The position numbers were made by a program, and so were the translations under genes. The notes below the pieces were generated by a model that saw only the letters and a list, made by a program, of their open reading frames with translations, was not told the origin of the DNA and ran no database searches. Source: Planococcus sp. 107-1 (GTDB taxonomy: Bacteria > Bacillota > Bacilli > Bacillales_A > Planococcaceae). Taken from it: a DNA stretch of 64,000 bases. This document shows, one piece after another, positions 16,876 to 26,850 of the stretch (position 1 is the stretch's first letter; the number at the start of each line of letters is the position of its first letter). The stretch covers positions 1,984,001 to 2,048,000 of the forward strand of contig NZ_CP090977.1 in NCBI RefSeq assembly GCF_021513255.1, read 5' to 3'.

Positions 16876-18521
16876 GACTGTTCCTCACTTTCCAATTTCT
16901 CTGCTTTCTCGATTTCCTCCTGCTGGTCTACATATGCAGGAAGCGATGCATATTCCGTCACTTGGTCAAGATCTTTCTTCAAGCCGAACCAGTTTTTATT
17001 GGTATGGCCTGCTAAAAGGATCTCGCCATCCGCTTTTTGCTGAATCCAGAAACGGCGGTGGTTAAAGTACATCCCTTGCGCAACCCCGATCATAAAGATC
17101 AATCCACCTAAACCGAGAATCGGCAAAGTGCGGTCTTTACGGATGGTCAATCCGGAGACATCACGAGTTTCCGCTGCTTGGAAAGCAAGTTTATATTGGT
17201 TTTCCCCAAAAGGTTCTACTGTATTTTTGATCGTGATAAAACTGGTTTCTCCATCAGGTGTTTCAGGTGTTTTCATTTCTACTAAAAATCCTGGATTGTT
17301 TGGCAACGGCGTTGCAGTTTGAGGTTCTCCGTTTTCAAAGCCTGAAAAATCCGGATAATAACCCAATAAATTCACGGTAGCGCCATTTTCAAACTCATAT
17401 GTTTTCTCAGGGTTGATCAAATCGATTGTCAATTCCCCTAGTGATTCTTCTGTCTCTTTATTGGTTAACTGAAATTTCATGGCTTTTAGCTCATCTAAAC
17501 GGAAATCCATTTGATAAATTGCATAGCCATCAAATTTTAACGGTTCGTTAACGCGGATAGATGATTCTTTTACTTTTTCTAAATCCGTTGCACCTGGCAA
17601 ACTATCTTCAGGCTTTTGATAAAGAACAATGTCCGTTTGATAGTTTTTCGCTACTGAACCGACACGGTCAATTGCTTCATTAAAGACCGCTTCGTCGTCT
17701 TCACCGGTATATGTCTCCAATTCAAAGCCTTTGCTTTCCAAGGAATAGCCCGGGGCTTCCGGAATGGCTCTTGTCTCTCCTTCACGCAGCCAAAGACTTT
17801 CATCCACATAAAAGCCCGGCATCATCCGCAGCATGACCCCGAAAAGGAAAATGATTAATCCGATATGATTGACATAAGGGCCCCATCTTGAAAACCGGCC
17901 TTTTTCAGCCAATAAACCATTTTTGTCTGTCGTGACCTTGTATTTAAGTTCTTTCAGCTTCGCTTCAGCTTTTTGCAAACTGTCGTCAGCTCCAGGGCCG
18001 TCAGCGAAAATCCGCTGTTTGTTCATGAAACTGATGTGCCGCAGCACACGCTGATTTTTCAATGAACGGTAAAGCGGAACAAAACGGTCCAGACTCGCAA
18101 CAATCAATGAAATTGCCAGTAAACCGACTAAAAGGATGAACCAGAAAGAACTGTACATGTCGTGGAATCCGAGAAAGTGATAAACTCGCCCGACGCTTCC
18201 GTAGACATCAGTGTAATAAGCTTTGATTTCTGCAGCTGTTGTTGCTGGAATATAAGCTTTTTGAGGCAAAATGGTTCCGATTGCCGCCGCAACAAGCAAG
18301 AGAACAATTAAACTGACTCCTACTTTAACACTGGAAAAGAAATTCCAGATTTTATCAATTATGGACTTATTGTAAGTTTGCGATCTTCTGGCAGTTCCTT
18401 CATATCGCATATCCACAAGCTTGCTTTTCTGTTCTTTTTCAGTCAACGAGCGTCCGCACGCTTCACACAATACTGTTCCGGGCGGATTTAGATGACCGCA
18501 TTGACATTGTATTTTCTCCAT
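16872..18521 (-). CDS. resB: Cytochrome c biogenesis protein ResB
   Basis: A 549-residue System II protein (Ccs1 family). It begins with a small zinc ribbon (CQCGHLNPPGTVLCEACG, Cys pairs at about 5-7 and 19-22), then transmembrane helices near 70-90, 120-145 and 210-235, a large extracytoplasmic domain and a final helix. ResB works with ResC to carry haem and with ResA to reduce apocytochrome c. It follows resA by 14 bases and overlaps resC by three bases plus shared ATGA. The zinc ribbon is an extra domain seen in some Bacillales members. Confidence 0.92.
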   Translation of the reverse strand: MEKIQCQCGHLNPPGTVLCEACGRSLTEKEQKSKLVDMRYEGTARRSQTYNKSIIDKIWNFFSSVKVGVSLIVLLLVAAAIGTILPQKAYIPATTAAEIKAYYTDVYGSVGRVYHFLGFHDMYSSFWFILLVGLLAISLIVASLDRFVPLYRSLKNQRVLRHISFMNKQRIFADGPGADDSLQKAEAKLKELKYKVTTDKNGLLAEKGRFSRWGPYVNHIGLIIFLFGVMLRMMPGFYVDESLWLREGETRAIPEAPGYSLESKGFELETYTGEDDEAVFNEAIDRVGSVAKNYQTDIVLYQKPEDSLPGATDLEKVKESSIRVNEPLKFDGYAIYQMDFRLDELKAMKFQLTNKETEESLGELTIDLINPEKTYEFENGATVNLLGYYPDFSGFENGEPQTATPLPNNPGFLVEMKTPETPDGETSFITIKNTVEPFGENQYKLAFQAAETRDVSGLTIRKDRTLPILGLGGLIFMIGVAQGMYFNHRRFWIQQKADGEILLAGHTNKNWFGLKKDLDQVTEYASLPAYVDQQEEIEKAEKLESEEQS

Positions 18522-18535
18522 CCGAAAAAAACTCC

Positions 18536-19084
18536 TTATTCAGGTTTGATTTCTTCCATAAAACCTTTGATATCCTCTTCCGTCATTTCACCTGTGACGA
18601 TCCGTTCAATTTCACCTTCTGGATTGATAAGCACCGTTGTCGGCAACGGCCGGATATTATAAGCGGTCATGACACTTTTGGTTTTATCGATCACAATCGG
18701 AAATGATAAGCCATATTGATCTGAAAAAGACTGTACCTCAAAATCGGACTGTGCTATATTCACAGCCAACACTTGAACACCTTGGTCTTTAAAGACATCA
18801 AACTGTCTATCCATCGCCGGCATTTCTTTGGCGCACGGTTTGCACCAAGTTCCCCAGAAATTCAAAAATACCCCTTGCCCTTTGTAATCGGACAATTTAT
18901 GGTCATTGCCTTCCAGGTCCGCTAATGCGAAATCAGGCGCTTTATCCCCGACTTCCAGTACGGTTACGTCGTCTGCTGTCGCACTATTGTATATGGTGTA
19001 GCCGATTGCAGCGATTAAAACAAGCAAAATAGCCGATCTCATGATGAGCCTATTTTGCTTCTTCTTGTTTTTCTTTTCGTTCAA
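18536..19084 (-). CDS. resA: Thiol-disulfide oxidoreductase ResA
   Basis: A 182-residue membrane-anchored thioredoxin-fold protein: signal anchor at about 13-32, then an extracytoplasmic domain with the CxxC motif WCKPC (Cys81, Cys84) and cis-Pro LPTT. ResA reduces the haem-binding cysteines of apocytochrome c. TTG at 19084 is taken as the start because AAGGAGG lies just upstream; the frame is open further but without a ribosome binding site. It is the first gene of resABC. Confidence 0.92.
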   Translation of the reverse strand: MNEKKNKKKQNRLIMRSAILLVLIAAIGYTIYNSATADDVTVLEVGDKAPDFALADLEGNDHKLSDYKGQGVFLNFWGTWCKPCAKEMPAMDRQFDVFKDQGVQVLAVNIAQSDFEVQSFSDQYGLSFPIVIDKTKSVMTAYNIRPLPTTVLINPEGEIERIVTGEMTEEDIKGFMEEIKPE

Positions 19085-19175
19085 TTTTATTCCTCCTTCG
19101 AGGTTTAGAATGCAAATCCAATTATAGCAAAGTTTCATACTTGTAATGGATGGAGTTTTGAAGGGTTTGTGAACG

Positions 19176-19907
19176 TTAGTGGCGCTTGCCAGTCTCTGCC
19201 ATTACACGCAGCAGCTTTACTTCATGAGCAGACAATTCTCTTGATTCACCAGCATTTAACCCTTTTAATGTCAAAAACGCAAATTGTTCACGGCTCAATT
19301 TTTGGACAGGGAAACCAATTGCATCGAACATTCTTCTCACTTGGCGGTTTCTTCCTTCATGGATGGTAATTTGAACTATCGCTTTGCCCGTCTTTTTATC
19401 CCCTGACAATAATTTCACTTTTGCTGGAGCTGTCATGCCGTCTTCAAGTTTGATGCCACGCTCTAATTTCTGCAAATCCTCTTTTGTCGGGATTCCTTTC
19501 AAGCAGGCGACGTATGTTTTGTCGATTTCAAATTTAGGATGCGTAAGAATGTTGGCAAATTCGCCGTCATTTGTCATCAGCAAAAGTCCAGAAGTGTCGT
19601 AATCCAGACGCCCTACCGGATAAATCCGTTTATCGATATCATCAAAGAAATCCGTTACTACTTTGCGGTTCTTGTCATCGCTTACTGCTGAAATCACACC
19701 GCGCGGTTTATACAGTAGATAATAGACTTTTTGCTCTTTTTCCAATTGAACGCCTTCTACTTCAATGGTATCCGATTGGGAAACTTTTGTGCCCAATTCT
19801 TTTACCACTTTACCGTTAACCCGTACTTTGCCATCTAAAATCAATTGCTCCGACTTCCGTCTTGAAGCAACGCCTGCATGCGCAAGCATTTTCTGTAATC
19901 TCTCCAT
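19176..19907 (-). CDS. rluB: 23S rRNA pseudouridine synthase RluB
   Basis: A 243-residue enzyme with an N-terminal S4 RNA-binding domain (RLQKMLAHAGVASRRKSEQLI) and an RsuA/RluB catalytic domain whose Asp lies in GRLDYDTSGLLLMTNDG (about residue 100). It should make pseudouridine in helix 89 of 23S rRNA (position 2605 in E. coli numbering). B. subtilis has rluB (ypuL) just upstream of resA, as here, but with dacB-spmA-spmB between it and scpB; those genes are absent. Confidence 0.9.
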   Translation of the reverse strand: MERLQKMLAHAGVASRRKSEQLILDGKVRVNGKVVKELGTKVSQSDTIEVEGVQLEKEQKVYYLLYKPRGVISAVSDDKNRKVVTDFFDDIDKRIYPVGRLDYDTSGLLLMTNDGEFANILTHPKFEIDKTYVACLKGIPTKEDLQKLERGIKLEDGMTAPAKVKLLSGDKKTGKAIVQITIHEGRNRQVRRMFDAIGFPVQKLSREQFAFLTLKGLNAGESRELSAHEVKLLRVMAETGKRH

Positions 19908-19931
19908 AAGTTCACCTCATTGATATATTTT

Positions 19932-19949
19932 GAAAAGCGGAAGCGCCTG
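19932..19949 (+). repeat. Head fragment of the GAAAAGCG repeat
   Basis: GAAAAGCGGAAGCGCC matches the head of the repeat family, but no matching tail was found downstream before the scpB terminator. It is probably a decayed copy. The rest of 19908-20133 holds nothing else I can support. Confidence 0.4.
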
Positions 19950-20133
19950 CTTTCGCACACTCTTGTTCCCGTAGTCTCACTCGGAATTATGTCACATTTC
20001 GAAGAAAAGAGAAAGTGCTCAGCATTGCGGCCAATTGGAAAACAAGCTTGTTTGGCACCTAAAGAATCCGATGCGAGGAGTTGAAAGCCATTCCATCGAA
20101 AGAAAACCATAATTGCCGCTTTTTTTGAACGAA

Positions 20134-20162
20134 CAAAAAATGGCGGCCGATTCTCGGCCGCC
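20134..20162 (-). terminator. Terminator of scpB
   Basis: Perfect 9-bp GC-rich stem GGCGGCCGA / TCGGCCGCC with a 3-base loop, followed by ATTTTTT on the minus strand. Confidence 0.93.
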
Positions 20163-20171
20163 TCACACCCA

Positions 20172-20762
20172 TTATGCTTTTACTTCTTCTTTGAAAGCCT
20201 CTTGAAACCGTGTCATAAACAGATCTGTTTCTTCGTCTTGGCTTTCATTTGCCTCTTCCGGCAATGCCGGCAATTCGCTTATGTCTTTCAAGCCGAAATA
20301 ATTCAGAAATTCTTTGGTTGTGCCGTAAAGAATCGCTCTGCCTGCGCCTTCAGCGCGGCCCACTTCTTGAATCAATCCTTTAGCTGCCAATGTATGGAGC
20401 GGCTTTTCGCTTTTTACTCCGCGCAAATCTTCCACTTCCAACCGTGTTAATGGCTGTTTGTAAGCAACAATCGCCAATACCTCTAATGATGCTTGGGATA
20501 GCGCTTGGCTTGTCGGATTTTCGACCAGTTTCTGGATCGTTTCTGCCACTTCCGGTTTGGTTACGAGCTGATAAACCCCAGCCAATTCTTTCAGCATGAT
20601 TCCTGAATCGCCTTCGCTATATTTATGTGTCAATTCCTTGACACTTTCTTGAATTTCATTTTCTTCAGCCTCTGTCAAAAATTGAAGCTGTTTCATGGTC
20701 AAGCCATCATCACCTGTCACAAACAACAATGCTTCTATTTTACTCGAAAGAGTCGTCATCAT
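20172..20762 (-). CDS. scpB: Segregation and condensation protein B
   Basis: A 196-residue kleisin-interacting winged-helix protein. LSSKIEALLFVTGDDGLTMKQL at the start and SQASLEVLAIVAYKQPLTRLEVEDLRGV in the second winged helix are family signatures. With ScpA and SMC it forms the bacterial condensin that organises and segregates the chromosome. Its start overlaps the scpA end by 23 bases, the usual coupled arrangement. The tail is acidic, as in relatives. Confidence 0.93.
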   Translation of the reverse strand: MMTTLSSKIEALLFVTGDDGLTMKQLQFLTEAEENEIQESVKELTHKYSEGDSGIMLKELAGVYQLVTKPEVAETIQKLVENPTSQALSQASLEVLAIVAYKQPLTRLEVEDLRGVKSEKPLHTLAAKGLIQEVGRAEGAGRAILYGTTKEFLNYFGLKDISELPALPEEANESQDEETDLFMTRFQEAFKEEVKA

Positions 20763-21512
20763 AATCCCACGTCTCCTTTTTTAATTCCACCATTAAATCG
20801 GTGAAATTCTTTTCTTGTTCCACTTTTACGACTTGCCGTTTCATCAATTCCAAAATAGAGAGAAACGATACTACCAAAACCGTTTTATCATCAGAAGAAA
20901 ATAGATCTGCAAAGTTAGTCCGGCCATTTGCTATCTTCAGACGATTGACAATCGAACCCATTTGATCTTTAATAGATACTTCTTGGCGTGTAACCCGGGC
21001 CGACAGCGGCGCTTTAAGCTGCTTACGCCGAAGCATTTTTTGGAATGCACCAAGCATGTCGTAGGCATTCACTTCCAGATCTACATTCTCTGTAGTTGGG
21101 TTTGCTTGAAGTTCGTTTAAGTCCATCGGCGCTTTTGTATAAATGGCCGATCGATTCGCTTCCAGCTCTTTTAACTTTATGGAAGCTTCTTTGAATCTGC
21201 GGTATTCGATCAATCGGGAAACCAGCTCATCCGCGGGTCTTGCTCGTCGAATTCGTAGTCGATCTCTTCTATATCCCCTTCATGTACCGGCAGCAGCATT
21301 TTGCTTTTGATCGCCAGCAAGGTAGCGGCCATTACTAAGTACTCACTCGCCTCATTCAATTCAAGGACTTGAAGTGCACGAATGTGTTCCATGTACTGAG
21401 AAGTGATCTCAGAAACTGGAATATCGTAAATATCGATTTCCAAACGGTGTATTAAATGCAATAATAAATCAAGAGGACCTTCAAAAGCCTCTACTTTTAC
21501 TTCATAAGACAT
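20740..21512 (-). pseudogene. scpA: Segregation and condensation protein A, single-base frameshift
   Basis: Kleisin subunit of SMC-ScpAB. The first frame from ATG 21512 ([20 protein letters not shown], the ScpA signature) runs to ...EFDEQDPR and then stops in a wrong frame; the second frame resumes at about [16 protein letters not shown] and continues to 20740. One missing G near 21231 (CGCGGATG for CGCGGGATG) explains it, and restoring it gives 257 residues, a normal length. ScpA is needed for normal growth in Bacillus, so error in the sequence is more likely than true loss. Confidence 0.9.
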
Positions 21513-21645
21513 GATTGACCACCTGACTGTTGATTTCAGTAATATTGAATAAATAGATTGCCTACGGCTAGCGCCTAATCCATATAAATGAAGTTGCATT
21601 TCGATTCAATCAACTTCATTATATTATAGTAGAAAGGGGATTAAA

Positions 21646-22152
21646 ATGCACCCACTCCACCATACACTTTTTATTGAATTTATCATTCATTTTAATTATG
21701 AAGAAGATTATTTCGAATGCCATGAAGTAGGGGAAGAGTATTGGAAAGCAGTAGCTCCGAAAGATAAAACGCACCCCTTGACCGGCTGGATCCAATTAGC
21801 GGTCGGCATGTACCATTGGAGAAGAAGCAATTATCCAGGGGCATTGCGCTCTTTTATCCGCTCTAGAGTAAAGCTTACAAACGCTGGAGTCTGGACAGAG
21901 GGATTCGACGAACAGCAATTGATTGATTGCCTGACGCATGCGATTGATGCCGTGACAGAACGGAAACCTTTTGCTCCATTCAAGGTGGCCATTACATCAA
22001 AAGAGCTTGAAAATGCAGTGTCAGCGTATCGGCAACAGCATCCAAATGCTGCTCAAGACCCTTATTATCTCATGCATAAACATCGCCTGCGCGACCGCTC
22101 CTCCATCATCAACCTTCGCGAACAACGCAAGCGCAGAAACTTAGAACTATAA
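21646..22152 (+). CDS. ypuF: DUF309-family protein YpuF
   Basis: A 168-residue soluble protein with the DUF309 core: FNYEEDYFECHEVGEEYWK and LTGWIQLAVGMYHWRRSNYPGA with two conserved His/Glu clusters (HEVGEEYWK, Y/HWRRxN). It is transcribed divergently from scpA with about 130 bp between, and sits in the position of ypuF next to scpA in Bacillus. Biochemical function unknown; the helical repeat-like fold is a family inference. Confidence 0.8.
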   Translation: MHPLHHTLFIEFIIHFNYEEDYFECHEVGEEYWKAVAPKDKTHPLTGWIQLAVGMYHWRRSNYPGALRSFIRSRVKLTNAGVWTEGFDEQQLIDCLTHAIDAVTERKPFAPFKVAITSKELENAVSAYRQQHPNAAQDPYYLMHKHRLRDRSSIINLREQRKRRNLEL

Positions 22153-22195
22153 TGATTCTAATATAGTCAGCTGGTAAATCTTTTTCACTAGAAAA

Positions 22196-22226
22196 TGCAC
22201 GCGCTATTTCAGCAGTGCTTTTTTAT
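22196..22226 (+). terminator. Possible weak terminator of ypuF
   Basis: GCAC...GTGC with an imperfect inner GCT/AGC stem followed by six T residues. The stem is poor; the strong bidirectional hairpin at 22272-22310 could serve instead. Confidence 0.4.
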
Positions 22227-22271
22227 TTGCGTAAAATTTATTGGAAACATTTTTTAAATATAATAATTACC

Positions 22272-22310
22272 ACAAAAAAGAAAGTGCCATATTGGCACTT
22301 TCTTTTTTGT
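22272..22310 (-). terminator. Bidirectional terminator between ypuF and ribT
   Basis: Near-perfect stem AAAGTGCCA / TGGCACTTT extended by A and T runs on both sides, so it can end ribT (minus strand) and ypuF (plus strand). Confidence 0.9.
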
Positions 22311-22340
22311 TCTATGCTGTTTTCTAAAGAACCGCTTAAC

Positions 22341-22699
22341 TTATAATTCAGCTTTTTTTCAGGGCATTTCTCTAAAAAAGACTGCGTTTCTTCTGTTGCG
22401 CGCATTTCTTTGCCTTGCATGGTTTGCTGGATTTTCTCAACCATCGCCCGGCCGATTCCATCGCCTCTATGTGACGGATTTACCGAAACATGATGGATAA
22501 CAAAGTATTCTTCTTGCACTTCAACACCTAAGAGCCCGACAAAATCTTCGCCTTTTTTCCAGAGGTATAGTTGCCAATCCGGATTTTCTTCATATATATG
22601 CATCGTTTGCTGCAGTTTCTTCAACTCTCGCTCTTTCGGCATGAACGATAACAGCCCCATAGCGATTTTCTCAAATGATTTCTTATATCTGAATAACAT
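22341..22699 (-). CDS. ribT: RibT-like GNAT acetyltransferase (C-terminus probably frameshifted)
   Basis: The first residues MLFRYKKSFEKIAMGLLSFMPKERELKKLQQ match the N-terminus of Bacillus RibT, and IHHVSVNPSHRGDGIGRAMVEKI is the GNAT acetyl-CoA loop (R/Q-x-x-G-x-G/A). As read, the frame runs through the downstream terminator to 22238, giving an odd hydrophobic tail. If the A run near 22352 had one more base the protein would end PEKKAEL at 22341 with 119 residues, close to the known length. I give that end. The other rib genes are not next to it here. Acetyl acceptor unknown. Confidence 0.75.
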
Positions 22700-22778
22700 A
22701 TCCGATCCCTCATTTTCATGTTTAAGCGGCTTTTTTTATCCTACTATAAACTCGGAAATAACTCAAGTTCGGTCAGTA

Positions 22779-22883
22779 CTATCCGTTGATGACGCCTTCT
22801 GCAAAGAATAGCCAGTAGATGACGCCCCATCCAATTGCCATCGCTAAAAGCAAGATCATCAAAAGGATATTGGTTTTTCTCAT
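22779..22883 (-). CDS. Small membrane peptide coupled to lysA
   Basis: A 34-codon frame, MRKTNILLMILLLAMAIGWG followed by VIYWLFFAEGVING, with one transmembrane helix and a short polar tail. Its ATG overlaps the (frame-corrected) lysA stop as TAATG, and AGGTG lies about ten bases upstream, both typical of a coupled downstream gene. I do not recognise it. It is too short for confidence from sequence alone, but start site, coupling and clean hydrophobic profile support translation. Confidence 0.5.
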   Translation of the reverse strand: MRKTNILLMILLLAMAIGWGVIYWLFFAEGVING

Positions 22884-24201
22884 TAAGGTTTCACCTGTTG
22901 TTTATAAGACATGTCTTGTTTAATCAAATCGTCTAAGTTTTCCCGTCGGACAACTAATTGATGTTCACCATTTTCCGCAAAAACCACCGCAGGGCGGCAA
23001 TCCGGTTATAATTGCTTGCCATCGAATAGCCATATGCACCTGTACAGAAAACACCCAGTATGTCTCCAGACTCCACTTTCGGCAAATCTGCTTGTTCGAT
23101 TAACTTATCACCCGATTCACAGCATTTTCCGGCAATTGTATATTGCTCATTAATCGCTTGATCGGCTTTATTCGCCAAGATCGAACTGTATTTCGCCCCG
23201 TATAATGCCGGGCGGATATTGTCCGACATGCCTCCGTCCACAGCTGCATACTTCCGGGTTCCTGGAACTTCTTTCATGGAACCGATCGTATAAAGCGTCG
23301 TTCCGGCATCGCCAATCAATGAGCGGCCGGGTTCAATCCAGATTTCAGGAATTGGAAAATCCATCGCAATTGTCGTTTCTTTTACAGTTTCAATCATTTC
23401 TTTCACATAAACAGAAGGTTCTAGAGGCTCGTCATCTTCTGTGTAACGGATGCCGAAACCGCCGCCCAAATTCAAGACAGGGCATGTATAACCAGATTCC
23501 GTTTTCCAATGGCCCATTTTCCCGACTAATTTCTCAGCGGCTAAACGGAACGCAGCAGTATCAAATATTTGGGAACCAATATGGCAATGCAGGCCCAGCA
23601 AATTTAAAAATCCATGTTGATAAACTTCCTGAAAAGCCTGATCTGCTTGGCCATTCATTAAATCAAACCCGAATTTCGAGTCTTCTTGGCCCGTCGTAAT
23701 GTAATCATGGGTATGCGCTTCAATTCCTGGGGTTACGCGAAGCAAAATATTCATCCGCTGCTGACGTTGTTCTGACAATCTTTTTATCGATTCAATCTCA
23801 TAGAAGTTGTCGACAACGATGCAGCCGATGCCTTCTTCAAATGCCATCTGCAGCTCCTCAAAACTTTTGTTATTGCCATGGAAATGGATTTTTTGTTTTG
23901 GGAAGCCGGCTTTGATGGCTGTATATAATTCTCCGGCAGAAACGACATCAAGCGATAAATTTTCTTCAGCTGCTACTTGATAGATCGCGATTGTCGAAAA
24001 GGCTTTACTCGCATAGGCCACTTGATAGCCAATTCCGGCTTCTTCGAATGTTTTCTGGAATGCTTTTGCCCGGTCACGGAATAATTGAATATCGTATACA
24101 TACAACGGTGTTCCATATTCTTTCACTAGATCGATTGAATCTGTGCCTCCGATTGTTAAATGGCCCTCTTCATTAATCGTTTGTGTTCCGTATAGATACA
24201 T
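22883..24201 (-). CDS. lysA: Diaminopimelate decarboxylase (late frameshift)
   Basis: PLP enzyme of fold type III that decarboxylates meso-diaminopimelate to lysine. PLP-binding Lys66 lies in VAYASKAFST; HCHIGSQ, LNLGGGFGIRY, EPGRSLIGDAG and GVFCTGAYGYSMASNYNR are intact. As read the frame ends at 22954 after a wrong tail. One missing C near 22996 (GCCGC for GCCCGC) restores IARPAVVFAENGEHQLV to a stop at 22883, giving 439 residues. ATG at 24201 is preferred, with AGGAGGG upstream; the frame is open to 24264 but that would start inside the upstream terminator. No lysine riboswitch was seen in the short leader. Confidence 0.9.
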
Positions 24202-24234
24202 GATTTCCCTCCTGTTGCGCGAATGGCGGATGTT

Positions 24235-24266
24235 AAAAAACCTTGCTGAGAATAATCTCAGCAAGA
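24235..24266 (-). terminator. Terminator between pdp and lysA
   Basis: Stem CTTGCTGAG / CTCAGCAAG with loop ATTATT, followed by six T residues on the minus strand. Confidence 0.92.
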
Positions 24267-24270
24267 TTTG

Positions 24271-25575
24271 TCAATCGGTGATCAGCGCTGAAATCAGCGG
24301 CGTCGTTTCAACCGGTTCGCTTGTATATTCGATACTATTATATATCATCTTCATGCATTCTGCGAGTTCTTCTGTGTTCGAATAAATAGTGGCAATCGAT
24401 TCGCCTTTTTCTCACGAAATCGCCCACTTTTTTATTCAATACAATGCCGACAGCCAAATCGATTTCCGATTCTTTCGTCGCGCGTCCAGCCCCAAGAACC
24501 ATTGCAGCTGTTCCAATTTCATCCGCTTCCATGAATGAAATATAGCCTTCTTTTTCCGAAGGAACTTCATTCACGTATTTTGCTTGCGGCAATAAGCTGA
24601 CATCGTCAACAATTGCAGGGTTTCCACCTTGGTTTTCGATGAATTGTTTCATGACCTTCAAGGCTTCACCGTTTGCAATCACTTCTTCAAGCATCGCACG
24701 GGCTTCTTCCAAGGTTTCCGCTTTTCCGCCGACTACTACCATCTGGCTGCCCAGTACTAAGCACAATTCTGTTAAATCTTCTGGACCGTTTCCTTGCAAT
24801 GTTTCAATCGCTTCTTTGACTTCAAGTGCATTGCCGATTGCAAACCCAAGCGGCTGGCTCATATCTGAAATGATGGCCATTGTCTTCCGCCCAGTCGCAT
24901 TGCCGATTCCAACCATGGCATGCGCCAGTTCTTTAGCGTCTTCCGCCGTCTTCATGAATGCCCCTTCACCCGTTTTAACATCAAGGACGATTGCATCTGC
25001 ACCGCAGCAATTTTCTTGCTCATGATGGAACTCGCGATTAGAGGAATACTGTTGACTGTCGCTGTTACATCGCGTAGTGCATACAATTTCTTATCTGCAG
25101 GCGTCAAGTTTCCGCTTTGGCCAATAACCGCCAATTTAATATCATTTACTTGCTTGATGAATTCTTCCGTTGACAATTCGACATGGAATCCTTCAATTGC
25201 TTCTAATTTATCAATCGTACCGCCTGTATGGCCGAGGCCCCGTCCGCTCATTTTCGCAACCGGAACGCCGCAAGCCGCTACTAAAGGACCCAACACTAAA
25301 GTAGTTGTGTCGCCGACTCCGCCAGTTGAATGCTTATCGACTTTAATGCCGTCAATTGCCGATAAGTCGATTTGATCTCCTGAACCTGCCATAGCGAGCG
25401 TCAAGTCTGCCCGTTCGCGGTCTGTCATGTTTTTAAAATAGATTGCCATAAGGAAAGCACTCATTTGGTAATCTGGAATATCTCCTGCTGTATAGCCTGT
25501 AACGATGTGTTGGATTTCTTCAGTAGACAGTTCAAAACCGTCTCTTTTCTTTTCAATTAAATCAACCATTCTCAT
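24271..25575 (-). pseudogene. pdp: Pyrimidine-nucleoside phosphorylase, two compensating frameshifts
   Basis: Cleaves thymidine, uridine and deoxyuridine with phosphate. Frame 1 ([20 protein letters not shown] ... KHSTGGVGD ... [12 protein letters not shown] ... [10 protein letters not shown]) breaks near 25002, where one G is missing before [20 protein letters not shown], which is in the next frame. A second break near 24408 has one extra A in an A5 run. After it the original frame reads [19 protein letters not shown] and ends at 24271. Correcting both gives 434 residues, the family length. It follows deoB by 18 bases; both belong to nucleoside salvage. Confidence 0.9.
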
Positions 25576-25593
25576 GAACGATTACCGCCTTTT

Positions 25594-26778
25594 TTAGTTT
25601 AGTTTAGATAGGAAGCTTGAACCGAATTTCGGCATCGGCGCTGCAAAATTCTCTGCAATCGTTGCTCCGATATCTGCAAAAGTTTTTCCTAGTTCGAGCT
25701 CTTTTCCACCGCTAAAGCGCGGAGAATAAGCAAGAAGCGGAACGTATTCACGTGTATGGTCAGTGCCCGGGAACGTCGGATCGTTGCCGTGGTCGGCTGT
25801 AATAAGCAATAAATCATCATCTTTCATTTGCTCAAGCACTTCCGGCAGGCGCTTATCGAAAGCTTCAAGAGCTTCTCCATAGCCTTCCGGGTTTCTTCTA
25901 TGGCCGTAAAGCGCATCAAAATCCACTAAGTTCAAGAAGCTTAAGCCGTTAAAGTCTTCTTTTACCACCTCGACGAGCTTATCCATTCCATCCATATTGT
26001 CTTTCGTACGGATGGCTTTAGTCACGCCTTCACCATTGTAGATATCATTGATCTTGCCGATCGCAATGACATCTTTACCGATGTCTTTCATTTCGTTCAT
26101 TACAGTACGGTCAAACGGCTTCAACGCATAATCGTGGCGATTTGAAGTTCGCTTGAATGCGCCTTTTTCCCCTAAGAACGGGCGAGCGATAACTCGTCCA
26201 ACCAAAAATTCAGGAGAAAGCGTCAATTCCCGGGCAATTTCACAAATCTTATACAGTTCTTCCAACGGAATGATTTCTTCATGAGCCGCGATTTGCAAAA
26301 CTGGATCTGCAGAAGTATAGACAATGATTGCCCCAGTCTCCATATGCTCTTCCCCAAGCTCATCCAAAATTTCAGTGCCGCTGGCCGGTTTATTGCCGAT
26401 CACTTTGCGCCCTGTTTTTTCTTCTAATTGCTTGATCAAGGTTTCCGGGAAACCTTCAGGATACACTTTGAAAGGGGTGTCGATATTTAAGCCCATGATT
26501 TCCCAGTGCCCTGTCATTGTATCTTTGCCTACAGAGGCTTCTTGTAATTTCCCGAAATAAGCGGAAGGGCTTTCAGAAGCTTCCATTCCTTTTACTGGGA
26601 CAATGTTGGCAAGCCCCAATTTTTCCATGTGTGGCATAGTAAGCCCGCCTATCGCTTCTGCAATGTGGCCTACCGTATTAGAACCTACATCGCCGAATGC
26701 TTCAGCATCAGGCGCTTCACCAATTCCCACAGAATCCAGTACGATTAAATGTATGCGATGAAACGGTTTATTAGTCAT
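25594..26778 (-). CDS. deoB: Phosphopentomutase
   Basis: A 394-residue alkaline-phosphatase-fold enzyme that converts (deoxy)ribose 1-phosphate to the 5-phosphate, the step after Pdp. Metal/phosphate motifs [13 protein letters not shown] (13-25), [10 protein letters not shown] with the phosphorylated Thr, [32 protein letters not shown] are complete. The gene is also called drm in Bacillus. It sits between xerD and pdp on one strand, the Bacillus order. TTG/ATG ambiguity is absent; GGAGGAAG precedes the ATG. Confidence 0.95.
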   Translation of the reverse strand: MTNKPFHRIHLIVLDSVGIGEAPDAEAFGDVGSNTVGHIAEAIGGLTMPHMEKLGLANIVPVKGMEASESPSAYFGKLQEASVGKDTMTGHWEIMGLNIDTPFKVYPEGFPETLIKQLEEKTGRKVIGNKPASGTEILDELGEEHMETGAIIVYTSADPVLQIAAHEEIIPLEELYKICEIARELTLSPEFLVGRVIARPFLGEKGAFKRTSNRHDYALKPFDRTVMNEMKDIGKDVIAIGKINDIYNGEGVTKAIRTKDNMDGMDKLVEVVKEDFNGLSFLNLVDFDALYGHRRNPEGYGEALEAFDKRLPEVLEQMKDDDLLLITADHGNDPTFPGTDHTREYVPLLAYSPRFSGGKELELGKTFADIGATIAENFAAPMPKFGSSFLSKLN

Positions 26779-26850
26779 ATTTCTTCCTCCTTGTTTACGA
26801 TTCTATAGTAACATATTTCCCTGTATTGTCAGAAGTCTGACCTGTGTTTT

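Noticed and set aside
24202-24234. Lysine riboswitch before lysA
   Set aside because: The leader is about 70 bp, most of it the upstream terminator; no room for an L-box aptamer.
24201-24264. Upstream TTG start for lysA
   Set aside because: Would begin in the pdp terminator hairpin; ATG 24201 has AGGAGGG and gives the family N-terminus.
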